A stretch of DNA of 64,000 bases from assembly GCA_947501685.1 (NCBI GenBank), contig CANMWQ010000004.1, forward strand, positions 186,001-250,000, given 5' to 3'. The stretch's first letter is position 1; the number at the start of each line of letters is the position of its first letter. Position numbers and translations under genes: made by a program. This document shows positions 17,704-26,912 of this stretch, in pieces. A model generated the notes under the pieces. The model did not search any database. It was not told the origin of the DNA and saw only the letters and a program-made list of their open reading frames with translations. The DNA comes from an uncultured Litoreibacter sp. (GTDB taxonomy: Bacteria; Pseudomonadota; Alphaproteobacteria; Rhodobacterales; Rhodobacteraceae).

Positions 17704-18802
17704 GGCGCGTGTAGAGCGCGGCGGTCCGCTGGCCGATCTCAGACCAATCCGTGCCGATGCGGCCCGCGCCCAGTGTTTTTCCAATGCTGTCCGAGAGCGC
17801 TTGTGCGAGGGCGGCGGCATCGCCGGGGGCCACGAGATGACCGGTCTCTTGCGTGATCTCGTCCCCGAACGCGCCGAGATCGGAGGCGATGATCCATTTG
17901 CCCAAACCCTTGGTCAGGTAATAGACGCCGCTGGCCTCGATCCTGCGATAGGGAAACAGAAGCGCGTCGGCCTCCAGCATCAGATCGGCCATTTGCGCGT
18001 CAGAGAGCCAGCCCAGACGCCACTCGACGGGCAGGTTTTCACGCTGTGCTTTGGCCTGTACGGGGGCAAGATCACAAAACGGCTCGCCTGCGATGATGAC
18101 GCGAATGGCGTCACGGGTGTCTTGCGGCAGCTGCGCCAGCGCGTCGATCAGCACATCGACGCCTTTGTAATCCTGCAAGCGGCCAAAGAGCACAAAGGTC
18201 CAGCACGGGTCGCGCGGATTTGGGGCATAGGCGGCGCTGAGATCCAGCGTGAAGGGTCCGTGCGGGATGACGGAGAGCTTGGCCTCTGGGCAGCCCGCTT
18301 GGCGCAGGGCGGCGTGGCCGCGCGAGGTGTGGACGATGACGTGATCGACCTCCGACAGGACCCGGTCGAACCCCATGACTTGCAGCTTGGAGGTTGGGTT
18401 GCCGTTGAAAGGCGTGGTGTCATGCACGGTGAGCACCACAGGAGCGCGGTCGCGCAGCTTGCGGATGGCACGCAGGTCGGCGGCGGGCAGCACGGACCAT
18501 TGGAAATGCACGATGTCAGCGGGCCAGTCCTGCGCCAGCGTGATCAGCCGCTTGGCTGAGCTGACATGCGACATGGCCTTGCGCAGCTTGGCCAGCGCGC
18601 CGCCTTTCTTGGCGGAGGCCTCAAAGCCGGGGTAGAATATCGGCGCGGTCTGGGTCTCGGGCAGATCGGCCGCCTCGCCCTCGCGCAGCCCGCGCGTGGC
18701 CCACAGCGTGGTGACACCGGCGCGGTTCAGCCCGGTATTGAGGGCCGCGTCATAGGGGGCGGTGAAGAGCGACGGGTCCACCAGCAGCGCATTAATCGCC
18801 AT
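17651..18802 (-). CDS. Glycosyltransferase family 4 (GT-B)
   Basis: 383-aa GT-B transferase. N-terminal acceptor domain, then the donor domain beginning near WTFVLFGRLQDYKGVDVLIDAL, a typical GT4 motif. ALLFPYRRIEASGVYYL holds the E-x7-E-like site and precedes the nucleotide-binding helix. Last gene of the leftward exopolysaccharide operon (22885-23874 through here), overlapping the GT2 gene upstream by 11 bp and the convergent exoA-like gene by 53 bp. The extreme C-terminus (RPLRPSSDA) is thus encoded antisense to the end of the neighbour. Confidence 0.8.
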   Translation of the reverse strand: MAINALLVDPSLFTAPYDAALNTGLNRAGVTTLWATRGLREGEAADLPETQTAPIFYPGFEASAKKGGALAKLRKAMSHVSSAKRLITLAQDWPADIVHFQWSVLPAADLRAIRKLRDRAPVVLTVHDTTPFNGNPTSKLQVMGFDRVLSEVDHVIVHTSRGHAALRQAGCPEAKLSVIPHGPFTLDLSAAYAPNPRDPCWTFVLFGRLQDYKGVDVLIDALAQLPQDTRDAIRVIIAGEPFCDLAPVQAKAQRENLPVEWRLGWLSDAQMADLMLEADALLFPYRRIEASGVYYLTKGLGKWIIASDLGAFGDEITQETGHLVAPGDAAALAQALSDSIGKTLGAGRIGTDWSEIGQRTAALYTRLIGRPTSARPLRPSSDA

Positions 18803-19673
18803 AATGTGCGCCTTCCTTCAGCGACAGACAGCCCGCCACCACGCCGCGGTGCAACGCGGCGCGCAAACGCCAGAACATGCGCCGGTCGGTGTTGAACATA
18901 TGGACCAGCGCCATGGCGCTGGACAGCGTGGCCTTGAGGGCCGCGAGCGTGCCAAGCTTCAGCTTGGCCCCGGTACTGGTGGCCGAGACCGCGTAGCTTT
19001 GCCCGGAGCGGTATTTGCGGGTGCGCAGCCAGTCATAGGTCAGGCGCGCAGGGGCGACTTCCTCATAGACGGTGGCCTCCCAGGCGACAGCATAGCGGGC
19101 GCCCAAGCGGTGCAGGCGGAAGAAAAACTCGGTATCCTCGCCGCCGGTTTGACCGCGGGAGAGATCGAAGCGTTCCAGATACCAAGGGCTGTCCGCCCAG
19201 CGCAGAAGCGCGTTGCAGGTGTGGCCGGTGAGGACCTCCCCGCCACGGGTTTCGGGCAGGTTGGAATGGTAGTCCTGCGCCACCATCCATGCAGGCGCTG
19301 CTGCGCTGTAGATCGCGCGCGCCGGACCGAACACGGCGTCGGCCCCGCTGGCCTGCGCCTCGGCGATGAGCAGTTGCAACCAGTCGGGCTCCGCCAGCTC
19401 GTCATCGTCGATGAAAGCTACCCAATCCGCGTCAGAGGCCTCAAGACAGGCATTGCGCGCGATGGAGATGTTGCGCGACGGGGCGTGGATATAGCCCACG
19501 GGCGTCTCACCGGGTTGGGTTTCGATCAGGGCGCGCGCGGCGTCGGTCTCGTCATTATCGGCGACCAGAATGCGCAACGTCACCTCAGGCGGGACGACCA
19601 AAGCCTGAAGGCTGGCAAGGGTTCGCACGATATGGCGCCTGCGAAAGGTGCAGACGCAAATATCGACCAGCAT
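18792..19673 (-). CDS. Glycosyltransferase family 2
   Basis: 293 aa from the ATG at 19673, which shares its A with the upstream stop codon (TGATG); the frame is open 24 codons further but inside the Wzc-like gene. GT-A features: VDICVCTFRRRHIV at the start, ILVADND, and WVAFIDDDELAEPDWL with the metal-binding D-D-D. ARAIYS and a Glu-Asp pair (GGEDTEFFFRL) fit the catalytic base region. Cytoplasmic or membrane-associated transferase of the exopolysaccharide pathway; donor sugar unknown. Confidence 0.85.
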   Translation of the reverse strand: MLVDICVCTFRRRHIVRTLASLQALVVPPEVTLRILVADNDETDAARALIETQPGETPVGYIHAPSRNISIARNACLEASDADWVAFIDDDELAEPDWLQLLIAEAQASGADAVFGPARAIYSAAAPAWMVAQDYHSNLPETRGGEVLTGHTCNALLRWADSPWYLERFDLSRGQTGGEDTEFFFRLHRLGARYAVAWEATVYEEVAPARLTYDWLRTRKYRSGQSYAVSATSTGAKLKLGTLAALKATLSSAMALVHMFNTDRRMFWRLRAALHRGVVAGCLSLKEGAHYGD

Positions 19674-21634
19674 CACGCCGTCCCGGATTTTTTCAACGCC
19701 AGCATACGCACTTTCTGATGGTAGGGCGTGAGCATGTTCATGCACTCATCCACCATGTCGCGGCGCAGATCGAGGCTGTCGATGATCAGCAGCACGTCAT
19801 CCGCGATCTCGAACCAATAGGTGCCGACAACACCCGGCTGCGAGGCCGAGACCGGGGCCAGAGTGGTCGTGTCCGGCATGCGGATCGAGGTGGGCAGGCG
19901 CGAGCTGGCGACGCTCATCACGGTGCCAGCACTTTGGGCCACGCCGTCCTCATTGCCTTTCATCTCGCCATCCGCCGCGCTGGGATCAACATTGTAATTG
20001 ACGTCCACAACCATCGCGGATTGACCGAACTCCCCCGCAGCATCCGCCAGCACGCGGGCCAGATCATCCGAAGTGGCCCGCGGTGTCAGGGACAGCACCA
20101 CGACCACCCGACCCTCGGCGCGGTACTGCTCGGGCGCGTTGTGATAAAGCAGCATGGAGACATATTGCGAGGCCAGCTGCCATTCGGTGTCGGGATTGGC
20201 GAGGACCAGCTGCTTGTCGGGCAAGGTGCCCACGGGCAGCAACCCGTAGGAGGTCTCGAGATCCCGCAGCCCGCGGTAATCCTTGCGAAACAGCTCTTTG
20301 AGCGCGATCCAGACGCAGGCGAAAATACCGCCCAACACGCCTGCCACAAAGCTCAGCGAGCGCACTGGCGGGCCGGAGGCACGGGTGGGAATGCTGGCCT
20401 CCGCCAGAAGCCGCGCGTCAGGTGTGGCCAGCTCACGCTGGGCCGCGATCTCGGAGCGGCGAGTCAGCACGCTGGCATAGACATTCATCAAAGCCGCGGC
20501 CCTTTGCTGGTAGCGCGCCACTTCGCGGTCCGCCGCCTGCGCGCCAATGAGCGTGTCGCCTGCATCCGACAAGAGCAGCTCGAACCGCTCGCCGCGCGTG
20601 CGCAGCGTTTCCTGAAGCGCTTGATTGCTGCGAATTTCGCGACTCACCACCTCGTTAAGCGCGACCTGAGCGCTGTTGACCCGCGACCGCAGACTGTTGC
20701 TTTCCACGCTGTTGGGGCCGCTATTGGCAATGCTTTCATCGAGGCTGGCCTGCAACCCGGCAAGGCGGCCACGCCGGTCGGTCACGACCTGAATGTCAAT
20801 CGCCTCCGGCGTGTTGATGTCGGAGGCCTGCTGTAGCCAGTCGCCGACGGCCTCGGCCTTGGCCAGCTCGGTACGCACCGAGAGCAGCTCTGCGGTCAGC
20901 TGGTTAATGCTGCCTGCGGCCGATTGGGTGGTTTGGTTATCATTGTCAAAAAACCGCTGTGACGCCTCGGTCAGCTGATCGCCTGCTTCCGCAATTTCGG
21001 CCTCCAGCGACGTGATCTCCACATTGATCCCTTGCAGCGCGTCGTCAGCAATCGCCACCTTCGCTTCGCGCTGAAATTCCAGATAGGTGTTGGCCACCAG
21101 ATTGGCCACATAGGTGGCCCAAACGCGGTCCGGGGCAGTCACCGAGATATCGGCAATGAAGCTGTCCGTGCGGCGGCTGACATCCAGAAGCCGGCGCAGA
21201 TAGATCACGTTTTCGGCCACCTCATCGGATTCGCGCACCGCAGGGCTGCGCAGATCCACTACTTCTTCCTCCGCGTCGGCTTCGTCGGGGGCTTCAGGCT
21301 CAGACCCACGCGGATAGAGCACGTCGCGCCGCATCAATTCGCGGACCACCGATGTCAGCACCGGCTGCGATAGGATCACCCCGATCTCGGTGTAGATCTG
21401 CTCCTGTGCGGGCTGCACCCCTGCGGTCAGCGCAGCGATATCGCCCAGATCAATCTCCGCATTGTCGATAACCACCTGCGCGGAGGCCGTGAATTCCCGC
21501 GGCTTGGCCGCCATGAAGAAATAGACCAGCACCAAAGGAACCAGCACCGCGACCAATATCCAAGGCCAGCGTCTGGTGAACGGGCGAAAGGTCGCGCGTA
21601 GATCAACGGAAGGGGTTCGGTCAGTATCGGTCAT
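19673..21634 (-). CDS. Polysaccharide chain-length determinant (Wzc/ExoP-like) with degenerate kinase-like domain
   Basis: 653 aa. A first transmembrane helix (about residues 26-46, WILVAVLVPLVLVYFFM) is followed by a Wzz domain with ASAQVVIDN and long helical/coiled-coil periplasmic segments. A second helix lies near residues 425-445 (SFVAGVLGGIFACVWIAL). The ~200 C-terminal residues sit where Wzc has its BY-kinase. The strand VVVVLSLTPRATSDDLARVL aligns with the Walker A strand but has no GKS/T, and MVVDVN stands at Walker A'. There is no Tyr-rich tail. It probably controls polymer length without kinase activity. Confidence 0.8.
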   Translation of the reverse strand: MTDTDRTPSVDLRATFRPFTRRWPWILVAVLVPLVLVYFFMAAKPREFTASAQVVIDNAEIDLGDIAALTAGVQPAQEQIYTEIGVILSQPVLTSVVRELMRRDVLYPRGSEPEAPDEADAEEEVVDLRSPAVRESDEVAENVIYLRRLLDVSRRTDSFIADISVTAPDRVWATYVANLVANTYLEFQREAKVAIADDALQGINVEITSLEAEIAEAGDQLTEASQRFFDNDNQTTQSAAGSINQLTAELLSVRTELAKAEAVGDWLQQASDINTPEAIDIQVVTDRRGRLAGLQASLDESIANSGPNSVESNSLRSRVNSAQVALNEVVSREIRSNQALQETLRTRGERFELLLSDAGDTLIGAQAADREVARYQQRAAALMNVYASVLTRRSEIAAQRELATPDARLLAEASIPTRASGPPVRSLSFVAGVLGGIFACVWIALKELFRKDYRGLRDLETSYGLLPVGTLPDKQLVLANPDTEWQLASQYVSMLLYHNAPEQYRAEGRVVVVLSLTPRATSDDLARVLADAAGEFGQSAMVVDVNYNVDPSAADGEMKGNEDGVAQSAGTVMSVASSRLPTSIRMPDTTTLAPVSASQPGVVGTYWFEIADDVLLIIDSLDLRRDMVDECMNMLTPYHQKVRMLALKKSGTA

Positions 21635-22881
21635 GTGAAGCGCCTCTTGGGCTTGAGACGCCGGGCCAAATCAGCCAGCGCCTGACGGCCATTGGGCCGG
21701 GTGAGAGTGGTAAGATTTTCAGGCGGCACCACCGCCGGGCGCACGGCCTGCGACAGCGGCTCAAAGCCTGTTTCCAATGTCTTGGCGACGCCTATCGGCC
21801 CCGCCTCCTGAATGGATAGCGTCAATTCTGTGATGTGCAATGCAAAATCCGGAGGCGGGAAATGCGGCCGGTTTTGCGAGAGTGCGGCGGCCAGCTCTGC
21901 CAGCCCGGCCACCATATCCATACGCCCCGCTGCCGCCTCCTGCTGGCCTGCGCCAGACACCTGGCTGACCGTCTGGGCATTTGCCCCCAAGAGCCAGCGC
22001 ATCACCCGCGAGCCGCCAAAGCGGCTTTCGCGCACCGACAATCGGTGCCAATCCATCGCCTCATAGGTGACGGGGGCGGTGTAGTCCTTGTAGGTGGGCA
22101 GCGTCAGCACCCCGCTCTCGCCGATGACCCGCGCCGACTGGTCGCGCGGCGCGGCAATGGAGCAGGTCAACCGCCCCACCACGCCGGAGGCAAATTGCAA
22201 ACAGGCCACGGAGAAATCAGCTGTCGCCAGCGGCGGGTTGGTTTTTTGCGGCGTGACCACCTGACTGAACGCCGTCATCGAAGTGACAGGGCCAAAGAGC
22301 GCGCACATCCATGTCAGATGGTAGCCCGCATGTTCGCGCGTGCAGCCGGTCTCGTATTCCTCCATCACGGGCCACGGAGCGCCGCTGGGCGAGACCCATG
22401 TTTCGGGGCGCATCAGGTGGATGGGGCCGTCGTCAAACTCCGCATAGACCAGCCGAGGCGCGCCAATGAGCCCATTTTCAACCCCTGATTGCAGCGTCCG
22501 CACCGCAGAGCTGAGCGCATTGGCGGGAGCCACAGAGAGGCGCAGGCCTTTCTCTTCGGCCAGCTTGAACAACGCCTTGGCCGCCGGCACGCTACGCGCC
22601 AGCGGCTTTTCGGAGTAAACATGCTTGCCCGCCATTAGGGCCGCGCGGGTGACCTCTTCATGGGCGTCGAGGGGCGTGAAATTGGCGATCGTGTCGATCT
22701 GCGGATCGGCCAGCATCTCGGCCTCGCTGGCATAGACATGCGCGCCGTAATGATTGACCACCGCATAAAGCCTGCCGCTATCCGTGTCCCAGACGCCCGC
22801 CAACTCCACCTCCGGGTGGCTGGCCCAAGTGGCCATGTAGAGATCAAACACAAAGCCGCAGCCGATGACGCCTACTTTCAT
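21631..22881 (-). CDS. Gfo/Idh/MocA family NAD(P)-dependent oxidoreductase
   Basis: 416 aa. N-terminal Rossmann fold starting MKVGVIGCGFV (GxGxxx), then IANFTPLDAHEEV and the family's EKPLARS at about residues 95-101, where the Lys is catalytic. The C-terminal substrate domain includes EYETGCTREHAGYHLTW with the His usually involved in catalysis. These enzymes oxidise or reduce sugars or nucleotide sugars; within this operon it probably makes a modified sugar precursor. It overlaps the Wzc-like gene by 4 bp and follows the GT2 gene by 3 nt. Confidence 0.85.
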   Translation of the reverse strand: MKVGVIGCGFVFDLYMATWASHPEVELAGVWDTDSGRLYAVVNHYGAHVYASEAEMLADPQIDTIANFTPLDAHEEVTRAALMAGKHVYSEKPLARSVPAAKALFKLAEEKGLRLSVAPANALSSAVRTLQSGVENGLIGAPRLVYAEFDDGPIHLMRPETWVSPSGAPWPVMEEYETGCTREHAGYHLTWMCALFGPVTSMTAFSQVVTPQKTNPPLATADFSVACLQFASGVVGRLTCSIAAPRDQSARVIGESGVLTLPTYKDYTAPVTYEAMDWHRLSVRESRFGGSRVMRWLLGANAQTVSQVSGAGQQEAAAGRMDMVAGLAELAAALSQNRPHFPPPDFALHITELTLSIQEAGPIGVAKTLETGFEPLSQAVRPAVVPPENLTTLTRPNGRQALADLARRLKPKRRFT

Positions 22882-22884
22882 GGC

Positions 22885-23874
22885 TCAGGCCTTCTTCTTT
22901 TGTGTTGTGGGGACGTCGGGCCGAAGCGACGAATGACGCCGCGACAGCGCCCGCGCATAGCCGCGCTGCCCCAGCAGCATCGGCATCATCGCCCGCAGCA
23001 GCGTGCGCGCGGTCATATGCGATTTGACACTCTCGAACAGCGCTGTGCGCGCCAAGGCGCGCTCGCCCTGCGCCGCATAGGCCGCCGCCAGCTGAAACTG
23101 CCCGCCGCTAAGATCGCGCGCCACCTGACGCCGCTGCGCAGGCGACAAGGCAGGGTGCGCCAGCAGTGTTTCATTTGAGCGGACGCGTGACATGTAGAAA
23201 GGGATGGGCTTGGAGCGCTCCCAGTCCATCAGGGCAAAGGTATCGCCCTCGATGCGGCGATAGCTCGACAAGACGTCGCCTGTCACCAGCCACGCACCTT
23301 GCAGCGCCAGCAGCCGGAACAGCAGCACATCCTCATGAATTGGCAGCGTTTCGTCAAACCCGCCAATGGCCCGTACCGCGGAGGCACGCGGCGTCGAGCA
23401 GCTCAGGAAGGGGCCCGGTATCTTGCCGTCAAACGGCGCTGGCAGATGCGTTGCCCCGCCCTTGGGGTAGTCGACGCCTGCCGCGTCAAAGGCCTCCTCG
23501 CTAGTGCCTTCAAAGACCAGATTGCCGACATGGGCGACCACATCGTCTTTGGCCGTTTCGATGTCGCGCAGGAAGGTTTCGATGCGGCCCGGAAACCAGA
23601 TGTCGTCTGAGTCGAGGAAGGCCAGCCACTCGCCGCGCGCCTCGCGGATGCCGAGATTGCGCGCCGCCGCCGCCCCGCCATTGGGCTGGGTCAGCACCCG
23701 GATCCGGTCGCCATATTGCGCCAGCACGGCGGCCGTGTCATCGGTCGAGCCGTCATCAACCACCAGCACCTCGTCAGGCGCAGGCACCTGCGACAAAATA
23801 GAGTCGATTGCCTGTGCAATCACCCCGGCCCGATTATATGTCGGGACAATGGCGCTGATGGTGGGCCCGCTCAT
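22885..23874 (-). CDS. Glycosyltransferase family 2
   Basis: 329 aa. Classic GT2 start ISAIVPTYNRAGVIAQAIDS, then VLVVDDGSTDDTAAVL and ARNLGIREARGEWLAFLDSDD with the DxD metal site. The C-terminal 90 residues are helical and basic, ending in KKKA. It is the first gene of the leftward five-gene exopolysaccharide operon (GT2, Gfo/Idh, Wzc-like, GT2, GT4), all with spacing of 3 nt or overlap. Confidence 0.88.
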   Translation of the reverse strand: MSGPTISAIVPTYNRAGVIAQAIDSILSQVPAPDEVLVVDDGSTDDTAAVLAQYGDRIRVLTQPNGGAAAARNLGIREARGEWLAFLDSDDIWFPGRIETFLRDIETAKDDVVAHVGNLVFEGTSEEAFDAAGVDYPKGGATHLPAPFDGKIPGPFLSCSTPRASAVRAIGGFDETLPIHEDVLLFRLLALQGAWLVTGDVLSSYRRIEGDTFALMDWERSKPIPFYMSRVRSNETLLAHPALSPAQRRQVARDLSGGQFQLAAAYAAQGERALARTALFESVKSHMTARTLLRAMMPMLLGQRGYARALSRRHSSLRPDVPTTQKKKA

Positions 23875-24190
23875 CTGTGTCTGCTCTTTGTCAAGCTTTT
23901 GGTAAAAGGCGTAGACTCTGCCTTTCTTGCGGCAGGCTTCGCATAGATTCCGGTGTCACGCTAGTATGTTAACGGAGTTTTCGCACCTTTCAGGCGGCTT
24001 TTAGCGCTGCAGAGGCGGTAAGTTGCCAACCTGCATCAACACACATGTCCGCTGACCTTTGGGTCACCCGACCAGCCAAACTCGGCCCATTTCCGGTCTG
24101 GCCAAAAGACCAATGGTTGACGCGGTGTACATCCGGGGGGCAAAAGCCCTGCACGGCACACTCCGAACCCGCAGATTGCAGAAAGCCCGC
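23875..24190. promoter_or_regulatory. 316-bp divergent promoter region inside the exopolysaccharide locus
   Basis: Separates the leftward GT2 operon from the rightward epimerase operon. No gene is supported here; the frame open upstream of the epimerase (from 24059) lacks coding character. The region 23880-24060 is less GC-rich than its flanks, as expected for two divergent promoters, but I see no operator with clear symmetry. Confidence 0.4.
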
Positions 24191-25171
24191 ATGACGTTAC
24201 ACGACAGCTTGGCAAAAACCGGAGTGGCATCTGTCCTGGTGACTGGCGCGGGCGGGTTTATCGGCGGGCATGTGGTGCGCAGCTTGGCGGAGCGCGGCCA
24301 CCCGGTGATAGCAGGCCTGCGCAGCGACGCGGAAGTGGACCCGCGGGCCACCCCGGTGCTGGCGGATATTTGCAACACGCAAGACGTGAGCCGCGCCATG
24401 CAGGGATGCGGCGCGGTGGTGCACGCGGCCTCCGGCCCGCCGGAGGTGATTGTCGAGGGGATGAAAGCGGTGCTCGCGGCGGCTGGAACGTCAGCAGGGG
24501 CGGCGAAAGTCGTGCATTTAAGCTCGGTTTCGGTTTACGGCGCGGCCGATGGCCGCTTTGAGGAAGACACGCCCGCCGCCGGCCCGCTCGACGCTTACGG
24601 CGCAGCCAAACAAGAGGCAGAAGCGCTGTGCCGCGAGGCCGCCGGGCGCGGAGCTGACGTGGTGATCCTGCGGCCCGGCATCGTCACGGGCTCGGGGTCG
24701 AGCCTGTGGGTGCAGGACCTCGCAGCGCGCATCGCGCAAGGCGGCGCAACCGATTTTGGTAACGCAGGCATGGGATGGTCTAAGCCCATTCACTGGCGCG
24801 ACCTGTGTGCGGCCATCGCCGCCGCGCTGGCGTTGCCACCTCAAGGACCAACGCCGAGCGTCTTCAATGTCAGCGGCGCAGAGCGGATCAACTGGAACAC
24901 ATACATGACCCGGCTGGCCGAGGCGCTGAACCTGCCTAAGCATTGCACCGGGCCTGTGGGGCTGGGCCTGTCGAAACTGGGAAAACTGACCGGCAAGTTT
25001 GGCCTGCCTTTAGGACGCCCCTCGCCCAGCGGGTCCGAAATGGCGGTGTTTGCACGCAAGGCTGATTATCCTTCGACACGGCTGCAACAGGCCACGGGCT
25101 GGCGCGCCGAGATGAGCCTCGACGACATTTTCGCGGAAATTGCGTCCCAAAGCATGAAGGCTGAGGCATGA
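24191..25171 (+). CDS. NAD-dependent epimerase/dehydratase (extended SDR)
   Basis: 326 aa from the ATG at 24191. SDR hallmarks: VLVTGAGGFIGGHVV (GxxGxxG) at the N-terminus, then VHLSSVSVYGAADG, and the catalytic YGAAKQEAE (Y-x3-K) around residue 135, followed by LRPGIVTG. It likely interconverts a nucleotide sugar for the exopolysaccharide, possibly acting as a UDP-hexose epimerase, but the substrate is not determinable. It overlaps the next gene by 4 bp. Confidence 0.82.
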   Translation: MTLHDSLAKTGVASVLVTGAGGFIGGHVVRSLAERGHPVIAGLRSDAEVDPRATPVLADICNTQDVSRAMQGCGAVVHAASGPPEVIVEGMKAVLAAAGTSAGAAKVVHLSSVSVYGAADGRFEEDTPAAGPLDAYGAAKQEAEALCREAAGRGADVVILRPGIVTGSGSSLWVQDLAARIAQGGATDFGNAGMGWSKPIHWRDLCAAIAAALALPPQGPTPSVFNVSGAERINWNTYMTRLAEALNLPKHCTGPVGLGLSKLGKLTGKFGLPLGRPSPSGSEMAVFARKADYPSTRLQQATGWRAEMSLDDIFAEIASQSMKAEA

Positions 25172-25683
25172 CGGCGCGCTCCCCCGCACTGGCACCGCAA
25201 GCATTGGCACAGCAAGGGCCACGGCGCGTGCAGTTTGGCCCAGACACTGCTTGGGCTGAAACCCACAGGCAGGACGCTGAAGAAATTTTGCGTTATCAGG
25301 TGCTTGGAGAGCGGTCTTCAGGGACAAGCGACCAGGACACTCTGTTTGCCAGTCACCCGTTTCTGCGCCACGCCAAATCACCCGGCTTTATGAGCCTGAC
25401 CAACCGCGCGTGCAATTATGTCTTTGTCCGGTTTGAGGAGGTCCGCGTCGACCCTGAGGCCTTTGTCGAGATGCTGCATCAGGAATTTGGCGTTCTACGC
25501 ACAACGCCGTTCAAATCTGTTGAGACATGGCTGGGCACCCTGCCCCCGGACCAAGAGATACGGCAATCAGGTGCCAGCTCCGAGGCAATCAGCGATGACG
25601 ACCTGAACTTTGTGTGCGACACGCTAGATGCGGCTCTTGAGGCGCAGGTGGGCTACACCTTACCCGAGCGCGCGGCGTCATGA
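25168..25683 (+). CDS. Hypothetical protein, resembling the C-terminal part of a sulfotransferase
   Basis: 171 aa, no confident family. The stretch YVFVRFEEVRVDPEAFVEML and the end LEAQVGYTLP resemble the region of sulfotransferases that follows the PAPS 3'-phosphate site, where a v-R-y-E-d-l-x-x-D-P-e motif and a final GY are common. No N-terminal 5'-PSB loop (such as a PRSGTT-like motif) is visible. It may be a truncated or divergent sulfotransferase, or an unrelated accessory protein. It overlaps the epimerase and GH16 genes by 4 bp on both sides, so it is a real, translated member of the operon. Confidence 0.6.
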   Translation: MTARSPALAPQALAQQGPRRVQFGPDTAWAETHRQDAEEILRYQVLGERSSGTSDQDTLFASHPFLRHAKSPGFMSLTNRACNYVFVRFEEVRVDPEAFVEMLHQEFGVLRTTPFKSVETWLGTLPPDQEIRQSGASSEAISDDDLNFVCDTLDAALEAQVGYTLPERAAS

Positions 25684-26636
25684 TCCGCCGGATCTTGATT
25701 ATGGTCCTGTCCTGCGCAGCACTTGGTGCGAATGCGGTCTTGGCCGCATCCCCTGAACGCCACCGCATCAATACAACGCCCGAAGCTCTGGTGCTCGACA
25801 CACCGGAGCGCGGGCCAGCCCCCGCCGAAATGACCAAAGTGTCGCGCACGGGTGGGACGGTCACGCTGAGGCGCACATTTCTTGACGACTTTTCCAGTTT
25901 CACCCCGAATGCCCCGCCTTGGCGGCACCATTTCGACCACGGGCCCTACGACAAAATCTGGGCCCGCACCCTGACCAGCAATCTTGAGCAGCAGATCAAT
26001 GTTGATCCGGGCTTTGCAGGAACAGGCACCCGCCCGCTGCGGCTCAACCCATTCTCGGTGGAGGATGGCATCCTTCAGATCACCGGCAGCGCCGCGCCGA
26101 AAGCGACACAACCCCAGCTGGACGGCTATGAATACGTGTCGGGAATGCTATCGAGCGCTGGGTCCTTTGAGCAGAAATACGGCTTTTTCGAAGCTCGGCT
26201 GCGGGTTCCCTCAGGCAAAGGCTTGTGGCCTGCCTTCTGGCTGAAACGCGATGCGCGCTATGCGCCGGAGGGCACGTCCTCTTGGCCGCCCGAGATCGAC
26301 GTGATGGAACATATTGGCGCGCCTGCCAGCTATCATGTGACGACCCATTGGGGGCTTTCCCCGGACAATGAACGCAGCGGGCTGAAAGTGCCCGTAGAGG
26401 CGCCCACGCAGCGGTTTCACACCTATGGCGTGCTTTGGGACGAAGAGCGCACGGTCTTTTATCTCGACCGTCAACCGGTCGCGCAGATCGAGACCAAACC
26501 GAATCACCATGTGGCAATGTTCATGCTGATCAACCTGGCACTTGGCGGACATTGGCCGGGCCCTGTGGACCCGGCAACGCTGCCCGCGACATATGGAATC
26601 GACTGGGTCGCCGTGTGGCAGTTTTCTGATCAATAA
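25680..26636 (+). CDS. Glycoside hydrolase family 16, ExoK-like secreted beta-glycanase
   Basis: 318 aa with a signal peptide (cleavage after about residue 24, AVLAA). The GH16 catalytic motif E-I-D-V-M-E lies at residues 205-210, nucleophile E205 and acid/base E210. Supporting family features are GFFEARLRVPSGKGLWPAFWL upstream (quoted in part: YGFFEARLRVPSG) and a C-terminal YGIDWVAVW. Such enzymes cut beta-1,3/1,4-glucans or galactans. In an exopolysaccharide operon the likely role is trimming or releasing the polymer in the periplasm or outside, as ExoK does for succinoglycan. A terminator follows. Confidence 0.87.
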   Translation: MIRRILIMVLSCAALGANAVLAASPERHRINTTPEALVLDTPERGPAPAEMTKVSRTGGTVTLRRTFLDDFSSFTPNAPPWRHHFDHGPYDKIWARTLTSNLEQQINVDPGFAGTGTRPLRLNPFSVEDGILQITGSAAPKATQPQLDGYEYVSGMLSSAGSFEQKYGFFEARLRVPSGKGLWPAFWLKRDARYAPEGTSSWPPEIDVMEHIGAPASYHVTTHWGLSPDNERSGLKVPVEAPTQRFHTYGVLWDEERTVFYLDRQPVAQIETKPNHHVAMFMLINLALGGHWPGPVDPATLPATYGIDWVAVWQFSDQ

Positions 26637-26648
26637 ACACCCAGCCGG

Positions 26649-26688
26649 GGCATTGTTATCATTTTGGAACCAACACAATGCCGTTTTT
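26649..26688 (+). terminator. Rho-independent terminator after the GH16 gene
   Basis: Perfect 8-bp stem GGCATTGT (26649-26656) with ACAATGCC (26675-26682), an 18-nt loop and an immediate GTTTTT tail, 12 nt after the GH16 stop. It separates the epimerase-GH16 operon from the exoY-like gene, which then needs its own promoter in the AT-rich 26690-26912 stretch. Confidence 0.75.
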
Positions 26689-26912
26689 GAGGACTAGAAA
26701 AGCCTGTAAAAAATGCGGTTTGACGCATTACCGCCCAAGAATCGGCATGTTTTAGCGCAATACATACAATTAACGAAAAACTGTTCGGAAATCCCCGAGC
26801 AATCAGACATGTACGGCCTACCCATCGCTGGGCAATCTGTTTGTTTTTGGATGTTCAGAGCTTCGTGGATTTACAGCAGCCGGGGGGCTGTCGCTATTGA
26901 AAGAGACTGAAA

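Noticed and set aside
18792-19745. GT2 start at 19745
   Set aside because: It lies inside the Wzc-like coding region; the TGATG overlap at 19673 gives the standard GT2 N-terminus.
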